35,000 nt of DNA, taken from contig CAUYUJ010011559.1 in NCBI GenBank assembly GCA_963575745.1, forward strand, positions 345,001 to 380,000, in the 5' to 3' direction. The translations under genes were made by a program, and so were the position numbers. The stretch comes from Prorocentrum cordatum. Lineage: Eukaryota; Sar; Dinophyceae; Prorocentrales; Prorocentraceae. This document shows, one piece after another, positions 1-9,739 of the stretch (the first letter of the stretch is position 1; each line of letters begins with the position of its first letter). Below the pieces are notes generated by a model. The model ran no database searches. It saw only the letters and a list, made by a program, of their open reading frames with translations, and was not told the origin of the DNA.

Positions 1-6
1 TGTTTG

Positions 7-531
7 AGGTTTTTAAGTCTCCAGTGCTAAAACATAGCTCTCTGGAAGCCCAGACCCCCGACGTCGTGATTTTTTCACGACGTCGCCCCCCAGAGGTCTG
101 GACCCCTTCCCCGGGACCGCTTTTTCGTCCTGCATCGTTTTTTGACGGTCCCGAGGCCTGGGAAGGGCCCCCAGAGGGCGAAAATAGCGAAAAACCTCCC
201 GTCGTGATTTTTTCACGACGCCAGGAGGTCTGGGAGGTCAGGGTGGTCTGGGGGCCCAGAGCCCAGACCGAAGCCAGGGGCGGTGGCCGTGGCCAGGGCC
301 CGGGGCCGTGGCCGGGGCCGCGGCGCGAGCCAGCGCCAGGCACGGGAGCTCCCGGTCCTGCCCCCGGAGGGGCTCCAGCCCTGGCCTTCCAGGAGGGCTA
401 AAAAAATAGCACCCGACTTAAAAAAACCTATCCCAAGGCTAAGCTGTTCTACGTCTTGGCTTAAGCTGCTTCGCTCAGCTTTTTGGGTTTTTAGGTCTCC
501 AGTGCTAAACCTATAGCTCTCTGGAAGGTCA
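7..531. repeat. direct repeat with ~479-bp spacing
   Basis: A segment of about 45 bp (TTTTTAAGTCTCCAGTGCTA... at 7-52) recurs at 486-531 with only a few substitutions, including the shared tail AGCTCTCTGGAAG. The window therefore probably starts inside a tandem array with a unit of about 479 bp. Confidence 0.7.
50..229. repeat. three successive hairpins
   Basis: Hairpin 1 (50-101): outer arms CCAGACC/GGTCTGG and inner perfect 11-bp arms 59-69/75-85 (CGACGTCGTGA) around a T5 loop. Hairpin 2 (113-152): arms GGGACCG/CGGTCCC. Hairpin 3 (194-229): outer ACCTCC/GGAGGT and inner 8-bp arms 200-207/213-220 with the same TCGTGA-T5-TCACGA core. Hairpins 1 and 3 are diverged copies of each other. Confidence 0.7.
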
Positions 532-879
532 GGGTGGAGGTTCTGGAGTCCGGCTTGGGAGTACCACATCTACGCGGAAGGGCTCTCAATCTCTCCATCT
601 CCTCCTCCTACTCCTCCTCCTGTCTCTCCAAAGTGCGGCCCAACGTTTGGCCACATGGGCGTCTCCAAATGGCATGGGCTGGTGGTGATTCGCTGTCAGG
701 CGTCTTCGAAACACGGTTGTCCGAAAGGCATGCAAAGATGTGGCGCGAGGCATTGAACAGCATGCTAGCCAGCGTGGACCCCACACAGCGACTTCGTGCA
801 ATATCGTGCAATCAATGTGGTCAATCTAGGTGGTGCAATCCATGTGGTGCACTCGATGCAAGGAAAGGCCAAGACATGC

Positions 880-1375
880 AAAACAAGCATCTAAATGCAG
901 CGCAATACCAAGACATGGCGATACAAAGCAATGCAATGCAACGCAATGCAATACACAACAATGCAACGCAATACAAAGCCATACAGAGCAATGCAGAGCA
1001 ATGTAAAGAAACTACAAAACATGAAACGCGATGCAAAGCAATGCAAACCAATGCAAACCAATGCACAGCAATGCAACGCACTGCAATGTAACGCGATTCA
1101 GAGCGATGCAAAGCGATGCACAGCAATGCGACGCAATGCAATACAATGAAAAGCAATGAAAATAAATGCAAATCAATGCAACGCAATGCAAAGCTATGCA
1201 AAGTCATGGAATGCAGTGCACTGCAAATCGATGCGCATCGATGCAAATCAATGAACTGCGATACAAAGCGATGCAACTCGCTGCAAAGCATTGCACATCT
1301 GTCCGATACAACGCAGTGCGAAACAATGCAGAGCAATGCTAAGCACTGCAATGCAATGAAGAGCTATGCAAAACC
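880..1375. repeat. AATGC-type pentamer satellite
   Basis: About 500 bp of pentamer variants (CAATG, CAAAG, CAACG, ACGCA), with all frames on both strands largely open because five is prime to three. A short second patch occurs at 3062-3108. ORFs such as those translating to repeated CIALHCIALL or MQRNA words are artefacts of it. Confidence 0.85.
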
Positions 1376-1539
1376 ATACGAATGACCCCTTGGGGTGTTC
1401 GTCGGCGTGTGAGATGCTCCCCCCTTCCCAAACCCCTCCCCCAAGAGCCCAGGCTGGTCGATCTGGAGGGGGGGTCCGCCAGGCACCAGCCGAACGCATA
1501 TCACCGGGGGGACGGACGGCCCCAAAACGGGCCAAGAGG

Positions 1540-3020
1540 GTACCAGGAGGCCCTCTGGACGGTCCAAGAGAGTCACACGTGGCTGAAAGGTCGATTTTAC
1601 ATGCCCACGCTGGCCTCCAGACGGCCCAAGGGGCCTCCAAGACGCCCCGAGAAGCCATCAAGAGGCGTCCCAAGATGGCCTGAAAGAGCAAAAATCGCCC
1701 CATTCCCATAGGAAAACAGCATTTGTAGCACATTCCCCTCTTGTACGTTCACAACTTCCAAGACAGCCCAAGGAGCCTCCTGGATCGCCCAAAGACGGCC
1801 CAAGAGGCCGCCAAGAGGGCTCCCAGATGACCCCCCAAGAGGCCTTGCCAAGAGGGCCCCAAGGACGCTCAAGAAGCTCCCAAGACGGCCCAGGGGAGCT
1901 CCAGGATAGCTCCAAGGGGGACCCAGTGGGGGAACCCGAGCGAACATTTCGAGCCTTCGACTCCAAACCAAACCGTCCCCCAGCTGCCCCAAGAACCCCC
2001 GAAGAGGCTCCCAAGGAGCTCCGAGAGGCCAGAAAAGAAGCTCCCAAACGGCATCCAGGAGGCCCCCAAGCGATTCAAACACTGGTTCCAAAATGGCCCC
2101 GAGACGCCTCCCACGAGACCCCGTCTGCCATCCGCGTGGCCTCAGACCCGCCCAAAGATGGCCCCAAGACGGCCCAAGACGGCCCCAAGACGGCCCTGGA
2201 CGGTCCCAAGAGGGCCCGTGAGGCCCCCAAGACGGCTCAAGGGGGCCCCAAGAGGACTCGAAAGAGCGCCTCCAGGAGCCAAAATTATTGATTTTGCGTT
2301 GGTTCTTGAAAGATGCGTTCTCGCCTTCTTCGGGTTTTCATATGACCATGACGGCCCAAGCAGCCTCCAAGAAGCCCTCAAGACGGCCAACGAGGCCCCC
2401 AAAGGGGCCCCAGCATTGCTCAAGAGGGCCCCAAGACGGCCGAAAGAGGCCGCCCCCAAGACGGTCCAAGGGGCCCCCAAGACGACCCAAGAGGACTCCA
2501 AAAGAGCCCTGAGGCAGCCGCGAGAGGCCTCTAAGATGGCCTCCGAAGGGGCCAGACGGCGCAAGAGCGCCCCAAGCCGGCGCAAGACGTCAACAAGAAG
2601 CCCCAAGAGACCCCAAAGCGGCCCCAAAGGCGCTCCAAGAAGCCCCCACGAGGCTCTCAAGAGGCTCCCAAGAGCCCCCCATGAGGCCGCCCAGAAGCCC
2701 TGGGGATTGCAGCACGGAGCGGCACGCATGCGCGGCCGCCGAGCAGGTCACGCCAACCAACGCCCACACTGTGGCCCACAACCTCCACATTTGGACACTT
2801 TTCCACAGCGGCGATTACGGCCGCGAGAAGCACCAGGCCGGCCTCGAGAGATCGGCCTCCGAATGGGTCACACGCCGCAAGAGCGCTCCAAGACGGCCCA
2901 AGACGCCCCCAAGAGGCCTGGAGGGGCCCCAAAGAAGCCCAGCGCAGAAGGGGCCCCAAGAAGCCCCCAAGACACCTCCAAGAGGCCACAAAGAAGCCCC
3001 CGAAGGGCCCCGCAACGACT
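1540..3020. repeat. CCAAGACGGCC-type satellite, block 1
   Basis: Irregular repeats of CCAAGACGGCC / CCAAGAGGCCC / CTCCAAGA words spaced mostly by multiples of three, giving long Lys/Pro/Arg-rich frames on one strand and Leu/Gly/Trp-rich frames on the other. An AT-richer island at 2281-2345 interrupts it and is shared with the other blocks. Confidence 0.75.
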
Positions 3021-3359
3021 GGACTGTACGTGCTCCGGACGTGCACCCCGCGAAGCGAGAGGAATCAATGCAAAGCAAGCGACGCAAAGCAATGCTAAAT
3101 AAAGCAGCGCAAAGCAGCCTTTACCAACGGCGAAGGCAGCGGCGAAAGGCGCCAACGAGCTGGCCGGACTGCAACTCAGGCTCGGTTACCTTGGAAAAAA
3201 AGGAGCATCCCCTAAGTGCACGCACTGTTTGGGTAAAGAGACATGAGATATGGAGGAATGAGGAACTAATCCTTGCAGTCGGTGTCCTCGCGTGTGGTGC
3301 CGCACAAATATGCGCGTGTGATCATTGGTGAGCGGGGGGACGGATACAGAGTGCGATCC

Positions 3360-3540
3360 AGGTGTTCCGCACTGGTCCCTCCTCCCCGCCACTTCCCCTT
3401 CTTCCTCGTCCTCGTCTCCTTCTCCGCCATTTCCTCGTTCTCCTTCTCCTCCTCCCTCACTCCCCTAGCCTTCCTCCTCCTTCTCCTCCTCCTCCTCCCG
3501 CTTTCTCTGGCCCCCCACCTCTCCTCCCTGGTCCCTCGTT
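3360..3540. repeat. pyrimidine-rich (TCC)n tract
   Basis: Degenerate TCC/CTC repeats. Translated frames are Ser/Pro/Leu or Arg/Glu only, and I see no gene. The flanking stretch 3020-3340 and 3560-3900 holds unique sequence with possible but unconvincing short plus-strand exons (for example a frame ending IWRNEELILAVGVLACGAAQ near 3327, followed by G|GTGAGC). Confidence 0.7.
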
Positions 3541-4340
3541 TCCGCAGACCCCTCCCACATTGTCCAGTTCCCAACCTCCCTCCTTGGCCCTGTTTGGGTG
3601 GTGTCAGGCCCAGGTAGGGCGAGCGCGTCAGCACTCATGCCATGTAGGCATGCACAGTCAGAAATGAAGGCACAACGGGTCTTGAGATTAGCCGAAAAGT
3701 TCTAAAAGTTCCAAGCCTCCGCCCTCTCCCTGCCACTGCCATCCAGGGATGTAAGTCGGAGCCGACAAACAAATATCTGGGCCTCGGGCGCCCAACGAAG
3801 GGAGGAGGAGCAGCAGCAGTAGAAGCCATCACTGAGACAGTTGGAACGGCCACTGACGATCACCAGCAGGCAACAAAGCGGTGGAGAAGGTAACAACGAC
3901 GCTGATGGAGTGGGCCCAGCGGTGCACAGCGAATCGGGGGCGGGGGCGCAAGCGAATGACTAAGAGCGCGCGAGCGAGCGCAGCGCTCCGAGCAGAACGG
4001 GCTCGGGGCTCGGCCGACGCGTCCGCGCCAGAGAAGGGGGGAAGGGCACTGCCCGCGCCCCGGACCTGCTGGCGGGCCGTGCGCACCTCCCGACAAAAAC
4101 TTGGGGGCGGCCGCGGGGTCTGACCGCGCTGGGCCCACTGGAAACTCGGACAAACGGGGGGGCGACGACGAGCCCGCTCAAAATCTGCCCCCGGACCCCT
4201 CGTGGGGTCCAGGTGGTGCAGGGTTTCACCTGGGATCCGTTCCTGGCGGTCCCGGGGCCCGAGAACTGGCCCCGCAGGCCGAGGGAAGGAATAAATTCGA
4301 ACCCAGCACCTCGAACCTCGATTCTTCTTCTTCTGTTTGT

Positions 4341-4390
4341 TCTTATTATTATTATTATTATTATTATTATTCTTCTTCGTCTTCTTCTTC
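4341..4390. repeat. (ATT)n/(TTC)n microsatellite
   Basis: About nine ATT units followed by TTC units. It lies just 3' of the exon candidate at 4405-4589 in the minus sense. Confidence 0.9.
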
Positions 4391-4404
4391 CTGCTCGCAC
4401 GCAC

Positions 4405-4589
4405 CAATTCTGGACCACCCCAGACCCCAAGCCAGCTCCACCGAGCACATCTCCCCCAAAGTCCACGGTGACAGTTCGCCTCACGTTGCTGTTCACCACA
4501 GTGACAAAGAGCTCCAGGACTGACCACAGCGCCCAGGCCTCCCACAGCTCCGCGCTGGCGATAACGGTGTGCGCAAGCGACTGGGTATC
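4405..4589 (-). CDS. exon encoding a Trp-rich hydrophobic helix and Gly/Val-rich segment
   Basis: The minus-strand frame opens after CGCTCCGTCAG (acceptor ending at 4590). It contains SLAHTVIASAELWEAWALWS and VLELFVTVVNSNVRRTVTVD, then a Gly-rich stretch (GGDVLGGAGLGSGVVQNW), and reaches a possible donor G|GTGCGTGC at 4404. The hydrophobic segment with Trp and Leu suggests a membrane helix or an amphipathic helix. The frame remains open well past the donor, through the (ATT/TTC)n tract to 3960, but that part is Ile- and Arg-repeat. Upstream the frame is closed by TAA at about 4609. The plus strand over the same DNA is open but Ser/Thr-rich, as expected of an antisense shadow. No family was recognised. 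Confidence 0.48.
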
Positions 4590-4660
4590 CTGACGGAGCG
4601 CTTTGTTTTACGGGCGGGGCCTTTTGAATGGCGTGTCGCGGCGCGGCGGCCCTGCGACTG

Positions 4661-4790
4661 GCCATCGCTCGGACGTCCATTTCCTGTGTTTTTGTTGCGG
4701 CTCCGTGCGTTTTTCTTTCGCCAAATGATCAGGGATGCTCCTCGATGGTCCTCGCCGAAAAAAAAATGCACACGCCCGAGCGATGCCAAG
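4661..4790. mobile_element. MITE-like element A, copy 1 (terminal inverted repeats)
   Basis: The left end GGCCATCGCTCGGACG and right end ...CCCGAGCGATGCCAAG are inverted repeats of about 16-20 bp. A second inner inverted repeat pairs GTGCGTTTTTCTTTCG with CGAAAAAAAAATGCAC. A diverged copy of the whole 130 bp lies at 24601-24735. No transposase is encoded. A hairpin-forming, non-autonomous DNA element is the natural reading. No certain target-site duplication was seen. Confidence 0.6.
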
Positions 4791-5033
4791 TGCGAAACGC
4801 CATGCCCTGCGCAGGCGGACAGCGTGCCGCTCCGCCCCGCAGGGCGGGAGGCGGGGACAAGCCCGGGACGCTGACGCCTGGGAACAGGGACGTGAACGGC
4901 GCGTCGCGCCGAAGCGTGGAGGGGCCCGAGCCGGCGGAAGGGCACGCGAAAAGCCAGACCTGCCTGACCGCGCCTCCCGCCACCCTTCTCGGCCCCGGCA
5001 GACGCCAGCGAGCCACATCTGCGGGGGACTGGG

Positions 5034-5200
5034 CAGCCCGAGGAGACTCGGGGGAGGGAGGAGGAGGAGTCATCGCCGCGAGGGAGAGGAGGAATCACCG
5101 CCGCGAGGGAGAGGAGGAATCGTCGCCGCGAGGAATCATCGCTGCGAGGGGCTGGGCAACCCGAGGAGACTCGAGGGAGGGAGAGGAGGAACCTCATCGG
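5034..5200. repeat. nested tandem repeats
   Basis: GCCGCGAGGGAGAGGAGGAA words repeat about every 27 bp (5074-5150), inside a larger duplication of about 121 bp marked by CCCGAGGAGACTCG at about 5037 and 5159. Confidence 0.6.
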
Positions 5201-5494
5201 CGCGAGGAAGACGAGGCCCCGACCTCCGACGGCGCGGCGAGTTCCCTCTGCTGCGCGGCTGCAGTCGGGGCGCCAGGGAGCCACACCCAGACGCGCAGGC
5301 TGCTGCGATCGCATCGTGCTCAGAGATCTCGTGGGGCCCCAGTGGGCCCGCACCGAAGGTCACTCTGGGGCAGGGTCGCCCTTGCGTGCAGCCGACATGA
5401 GCCCCATGAGGTCTCAACCCCTTCCCACGGACAACTTGCTGATCCCGATTGGGTTATGATGACACTGGGGTCGAAAATTGCCCCACGACGTTGA

Positions 5495-5940
5495 AAGTGA
5501 GAGAGAGAGAGAGCTAGAGAAGCAGAAAGGAATAAACAACACAACAAGCATAAAGAAAGTGTGTGAGAGGCACACGGATAGAGAGAGAGAGACACACACA
5601 CCCAGGAGGAGAGAGAAGGCGAGGCGGAGAGATTAAGAGAGGGAAATCGAGAGAAGGAGAGAGAGAGAGAGAGAAAGAAAAAAAGAGAGAGCACTCAACC
5701 GATCCACACGTACACGTGTGTATATATGTGAGGGCACATGCATACATAGATAAATAGGTGTACATGTAAATGTATAAACACAAGGAGAGAGAAGGAGAAC
5801 GTGAGATATATATATACATATATAGAGAGAGAGAAAGAGAGACAGAGACAGGCAGACAGGCAAAGAGGGAGCGAGAGAGAGAGAGAGAGAGAAGCAAACA
5901 TGAAACGAAAGACCAAGAGAGAGGGAGAGAGAAGGGTGGG
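5495..5940. repeat. (GA)n/(TA)n/(CA)n microsatellite region
   Basis: GA-rich with short TATATA and CACACA patches. No gene seen; the ORFs here are Arg/Glu or Leu/Ser repeats. Confidence 0.9.
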
Positions 5941-5948
5941 GTGAGGAT

Positions 5949-6233
5949 TCAAGACCAGGGTGCCCAGGGGGATCCATACGTGAGGGAAACGATGAACGCG
6001 GAGCAGGGGGGGGGAGAGAGGGGGGGGGGGCACGGAGGTTGAACGGAAACTCTGGATGCTTTGCAAACTATGAGCGAAGGGGCGACGGGGCGAAGAACCC
6101 TCCCAGCCAAATAAAGAGAAAGACGCGGTGGCCGAAGGATGTAAGAGTTATATGGGTTCTCGTGGTTCAGAACTTCTGTGTCGAAGAGAAGGATTGACAT
6201 CTCCACTGCACTTTTTTCCAACGCCGAAGCCAT
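5949..6233 (-). CDS. 94-codon ORF, unrecognised
   Basis: The minus frame from ATG 6233 reads MASALEKSAVEMSILLFDTE, VLNHENPYNSYILRPPRLSL and YLAGRVLRPVAPSLIVCKAS before running into a Pro/Ser-rich end encoded by a GGGG/GAG tract. The first two thirds are non-repetitive and protein-like. An in-frame TAA lies just upstream of the ATG, so the ATG is a reasonable start. No homolog was recognised. The 3' third is probably not conserved coding sequence. Confidence 0.28.
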   Translation of the reverse strand: MASALEKSAVEMSILLFDTEVLNHENPYNSYILRPPRLSLYLAGRVLRPVAPSLIVCKASRVSVQPPCPPPLSPPPCSAFIVSLTYGSPWAPWS

Positions 6234-6312
6234 TCGCCCTTTGTCTTAGGTTTGAAGAAGGAGGGGGGCAACGTGGGGCAGTGGGGGAAGAGAAGGAGGA
6301 AGGGGCAAAAGC

Positions 6313-6816
6313 ATGAACGCAATATCAGTCATACTAGAATCGGGGGACCGATCCGACTCTGAACGCAGATCGGTCCCGGCTGCGTCGGCACGGAATCGGA
6401 ATCAAACAGAATTCGCCGCGCTAACATACACAACAACGCCATCGTGCAAGCATCCAGGAGCATCGGACCCGCGGGACATTGGCACCGAATCGGATTCGGT
6501 CGAACATGTTCGATTTCTGATCGGATCGATTGGTCCGAACTGGGGCCCAAGAGGACGAGAATGTGAACAGGGAGACGAGGGAGAGGTGACGATAGGAGGA
6601 TCTGGAGGAGCAGGAGGAGGAACAGGAGTAGGAGGAGGAGGAAAAAGGCGCGGAGGAGACAAGGAGGACGAGGAGGGGAGGGGGCAGGAACACGAACAAC
6701 AAAAAGAGGCGGCGGCGGCGGCTGCGGGCGAACCAGGAACGCGAATCAAACGATGCCACATTCGAAAAACAAAATTCGCTCAATTTCCTCGAATGCGCAA
6801 GCGTGGCTGTGTTTAA
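6313..6816 (+). CDS. 167-codon ORF with Gly/Glu repeat centre, doubtful
   Basis: The plus frame from ATG 6313 encodes a Ser/Arg/Thr-rich first half containing EHVRFLIGSIGPNWGPRG, a Gly- and Glu-rich centre derived from GGA repeats, an Ala run (GCG)n, and a basic C-terminus with RIKRCHIRKTKFAQFPRMRK. The first half contains dispersed GATCGG/ATTCGG words, suggesting degenerate repeat DNA. Minus frames are also open. I regard coding status as doubtful. Confidence 0.15.
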   Translation: MNAISVILESGDRSDSERRSVPAASARNRNQTEFAALTYTTTPSCKHPGASDPRDIGTESDSVEHVRFLIGSIGPNWGPRGRECEQGDEGEVTIGGSGGAGGGTGVGGGGKRRGGDKEDEEGRGQEHEQQKEAAAAAAGEPGTRIKRCHIRKTKFAQFPRMRKRGCV

Positions 6817-6855
6817 CAAGCAAAAATCTCAGGGAACGGCCAAATCCGAACACAC

Positions 6856-7017
6856 ATGACTGACAAGCAGGAAGACCAGGAACGCCACCGACCCCAATTA
6901 TCACCTACAGACAGCCAAGTCAAGATGGTACGGTTTGCCTGGCATGGAAGAGTGACTGCTTCAACGCACGAGCTGGGTCGGAACCTCAAAATGGTGCACG
7001 GGCGCGAACGCGCCTAG
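6856..7017 (+). CDS. 53-aa small ORF
   Basis: A short plus-strand ORF runs from ATG to TAG and encodes MTDKQEDQERHRPQLSPTDS followed by QVKMVRFAWHGRVTASTHEL and a basic end. The composition is balanced and non-repetitive. An in-frame TAA lies about 40 nt upstream. It may be a small gene, an exon or chance; nothing else supports it. Confidence 0.15.
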   Translation: MTDKQEDQERHRPQLSPTDSQVKMVRFAWHGRVTASTHELGRNLKMVHGRERA

Positions 7018-7094
7018 GCACGGTCAGCGAAGGTGAAGGCGATGACGACGGCGGTGGCGACCGCGACGGACAACGAGCAGGGCGGCGGCGGTGA

Positions 7095-7100
7095 AGGCGA

Positions 7101-7140
<40 letters not shown>

Positions 7141-7170
7141 ACCGACGACGACGACGACGGCGACGTTGGT
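7095..7170. repeat. (GAC)n microsatellite
   Basis: About 20 GAC/ACG units, translated as poly-Asp, poly-Thr or poly-Val in different frames. Not a gene. Confidence 0.9.
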
Positions 7171-7288
7171 GACGCCGATGGCGGCGGCGTGGGCGACGGC
7201 GGCGAAAACGACGGCGACAATGGCGACTGCGAGGTCAAGCGGTGACAACGCGAGACGGCCAAAACGTCGGAACCCATAGGAATAGCTC

Positions 7289-7392
7289 AGTAAAGTTCTA
7301 GCAGGAGCCGCCCGAGGAAAGTCCTACAAGACGCCACCGGAGGAAAGTTCTACAAAGAACGCCTGAGTAAAATTCTAAAAGACGCCTTCCCC
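7289..7392. repeat. 26-bp minisatellite, four copies
   Basis: The word GGAAAGTTCTACAAGACGCC recurs with starts near 7290, 7316, 7342 and 7367, a period of about 26 bp with substitutions. Confidence 0.7.
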
Positions 7393-7457
7393 CCTGTCGC
7401 GCCTACTTCGCGCCCCCGCTGGTCGTCCTCGAAGTCTTTCGCTGCCTTGAATTGCGA

Positions 7458-8084
7458 TTATACAAGAGAACACCAGTAGTCCCACAAGATCCGTGCCAAA
7501 CACCATATTTTCCAACCGCTCCGATGCATCCCAAACCCATCGAATCCGCATAAGACCGTCAAACTAGCACCGGATCCGCGTGGGATCCGTCGCGGGTCCG
7601 TGCGTGTATCCGACGGCCCAGGCGAGGTAGACACTCCAAAATGGGGACCTTCGTCAACGTCTGCGGGGGCCCATGCACACGTTTTCGGGCGCCCGACGCA
7701 GCGCCTATTGCCCGCGACCTGCCGGCAAACCAAATGTTTCCCCCAGGCTGGCTCGGCCGACGATTGTCTGGCATGTTCGTGCGATTTGAGACCTCGGGCC
7801 GAATTCTCAGATCGCACCCGCTGACCTGACTGCCTGCAGTGATCTGTCGGCACGCCCCGCGACGCGGCGAACTCCATGCCGACGGGCGGCAACTGTCTGG
7901 CAGTCACCAAATTTCGCGGTGACTCGACGCGCCCAAGCCAGGCCTGAAAACGCCGACAACAGAGCAAGGGCACGCGGGGCACAGAGAGCGAGAGATGGAG
8001 AAGAAAACAGAACCACCCGATAAACGAAAGGTGGGCCCAGGACCCGAGACGGGCGAGGGCCGGGAGGGGGGGGCGCAAAAGCAC
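7458..8084 (-). CDS. 208-codon antisense ORF, alternative coding candidate
   Basis: The frame is open for 208 codons. It has a hydrophobic N-terminal part (WAHLSFIGWFCFLLHLSLSV) and a C-terminus reading FDGFGMHRSGWKIWCLARIL. It overlaps the plus ORF at 7995-8489 only at its N-terminal end. The centre is Arg/Ser/His-rich without features. A signal-anchor-like N-terminus is possible. In 60% GC DNA an ORF of this size can occur by chance. Confidence 0.22.
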   Translation of the reverse strand: MLLRPPLPALARLGSWAHLSFIGWFCFLLHLSLSVPRVPLLCCRRFQAWLGRVESPRNLVTARQLPPVGMEFAASRGVPTDHCRQSGQRVRSENSARGLKSHEHARQSSAEPAWGKHLVCRQVAGNRRCVGRPKTCAWAPADVDEGPHFGVSTSPGPSDTRTDPRRIPRGSGASLTVLCGFDGFGMHRSGWKIWCLARILWDYWCSLV

Positions 8085-8489
8085 AGCGGCGTCATCGCGG
8101 GATCTGTCGGGCGCGGGTTCCTACAACTTTCAAGGCGCCGGCAAAAACTGAAGCGCGGGCCCGGGGGCGTCGGAGCAGCGCGGGGGGGGGAGTTCCCCAT
8201 TCGAAACGCTCGGGCAAAACGCTTTCCAGAATTGCTGCCTGCGCCCCCGCAAAACCCTGATAGCGATGCGATGGCGGCGAGAGAGGCTCTTTTACGGACA
8301 GCGGCCCCGGGAACCCTGCGCGCCGCGCAGGGCCTCAAACACCTCAATAAATTGACGCGCCGTGGCGGCGGGTGGGCTGCTCAAACTGGCCGAATGCCTG
8401 AATCAATATATAAACGCACGGCGGGCAGTAGAGGACACCCTGGCGGGGCGCATCTTCGCAGAGCCCGAATAACAATGCGATGGCGCTAG
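7995..8489 (+). CDS. 164-codon ORF, basic, unrecognised
   Basis: This plus frame starts at ATG 7995 in a purine-rich context (GAGAGATGG, G at -3 and +4). It encodes a basic, Gly/Pro-containing protein with MEKKTEPPDKRKVGPGPETG, LQLSRRRQKLKRGPGG, RNARAKRFPELLPAPPQNPD and RMPESIYKRTAGSRG. It overlaps the first copy of a 231-bp tandem duplication at its 3' end. Antisense frames (7458-8084, containing SGWKIWCLARILWDYWCSLV at its C-terminus, and 7904-8347) are also open and partly protein-like, so strand is uncertain. No domain was identified. Confidence 0.25.
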   Translation: MEKKTEPPDKRKVGPGPETGEGREGGAQKHSGVIAGSVGRGFLQLSRRRQKLKRGPGGVGAARGGEFPIRNARAKRFPELLPAPPQNPDSDAMAAREALLRTAAPGTLRAAQGLKHLNKLTRRGGGWAAQTGRMPESIYKRTAGSRGHPGGAHLRRARITMRWR

Positions 8490-8565
8490 AAGGAGGGGCG
8501 AGGGATGCCAGCGATGCCTCTTTTGCGGGCGGCGGGCACGGGGGCCCCGCGCGCCGCGCAGGGCC
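8260..8565. repeat. 231-bp tandem duplication
   Basis: Matching anchors in order: GATGCGATGGCG, GCCTCTTTT / GGCTCTTTT, and CGCCGCGCAGGGCC (8321 and 8552, spacing 231). The copies are diverged and contain indels. Confidence 0.6.
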
Positions 8566-8904
8566 CTGGCCGCCCCCGGGAACTCGACGCCCCCGCCTTG
8601 GCGACGGGAGCGAGGCGCCGAGAGAGCAGGCGAAGCCCGGGCACCCCCCCATGCGAGAGGCCCGCCCGACCTCGCCTCGCCCCACTCCCCGGCTTCTCCG
8701 GGGAGCGACAGAGGCGCGGGGACGGATCCCGCGCGCGCACGCGCCCAGACACTGCGCGCGTCGGAAGCCCCTCCGGCCTCGCCTCGCCCACCCCCCCGGC
8801 TCTCCGGGCACAGCCGCGAACCGCCCCGCGCGTGCAGGGGGCGGCGAGGGCGTTGTCTCTGAGCCCCGCGCGTCCTCCATATAGGCCCTTCGCTTCGGCC
8901 CTCG

Positions 8905-9315
8905 CCCCCCCGCGCCGCCCGCGGCGGAGAGGCGGGGGCCCGCGAGCAGGGATGGGGCCCTCGCCGTCGCGGCGCCCACCAGAGGGCAAGGCTTCAAGCC
9001 GATCCAGGAGGCGCGCCAAGGCGCCGCTGCCCGCGGAGCCGCAAGGGCGCGGTCTCGAAGTCCTGCCCACCCCCCACCTGGCCCTCCGCGGTCGGGGCGC
9101 CCCCCCGCCCGCCCCCCCCCCCCCGCCCGCGGCGGAAGTGCGGGGCGCGCGGGCAGGTGGGCCCGCGCCGTGGACGCGCCCGCCGAGGGGCGGAGGTTCA
9201 AGACAATCTCGGAGGCGCGCACGGACGCCGCTCGAAGCCCCTCTGCCCGGCGCCCGCCGCCGAGCCACGCCTGGGACGCGACCCGTCGACGGCGCCCGAG
9301 AGGGGGCGCGTGCCG
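8905..9315. repeat. 204-bp tandem duplication, very GC-rich
   Basis: CGCCCGCGGCGGA, CCTCGCCGTCGCGGCGCCC / CCGCGCCGTGGACGCGCCC and TTCAAG...GGAGGCGCGC anchors repeat with 204-bp spacing (TTCAAG at 8993 and 9197). Long ORFs across it (up to 450 codons on the minus strand) are Ala/Arg/Gly/Pro-rich and are probably GC artefacts. Confidence 0.6.
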
Positions 9316-9739
9316 AACGGCCCAATGCGTAGCCAGAGGGCCTAGGCCCTAGGCCCAACCAAAGAAAAGCGCCCTCGCAGGCCCGACCCCCGCCCCCGCC
9401 GAGGAGGCCCTCGCCCGCCGCGGCGGCCGCGGGGCTCCGATGGGGGGCAGCGCGGGATCGGGGGGGAGCACCCCGGAGGGCTCGAGCCGCCCGTGCCCTG
9501 GGCCAGGCGCGCGGCCAAGACGCGCGTGAGAAGACCACGGAGACTGTCTGGCTCACTGCGCGCGCTGGGATGTAGGTAAAACCGCACCGCCGCTGACGCG
9601 CGCGCACGACTGGGCGCGGCACTGAGGGCCGACAAAATGAAACCACGGGGCCGCGCCCCTCGGCCCCGGCACTGAGTTCCACGTGGATCGACCCCATCTC
9701 CAGCTCCCATGCGGCCTGCGGACCGCCAGCCGTCGGAGA

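Noticed and set aside
821-1351. 176-codon Cys/Ile/Leu-rich ORF resembling a membrane protein
   Set aside because: It is a translation of the AATGC pentamer satellite.
2158-3102. 314-codon plus-strand ORF rich in Pro, Lys and Arg
   Set aside because: It translates the CCAAGACGGCC satellite; several other frames on both strands are open for the same reason.
3829-4680. 283-codon minus ORF overlapping the 4.4 kb exon
   Set aside because: It is in a different frame from the convincing hydrophobic exon, and its middle is Lys/Asn repeat from the ATT/TTC microsatellite.
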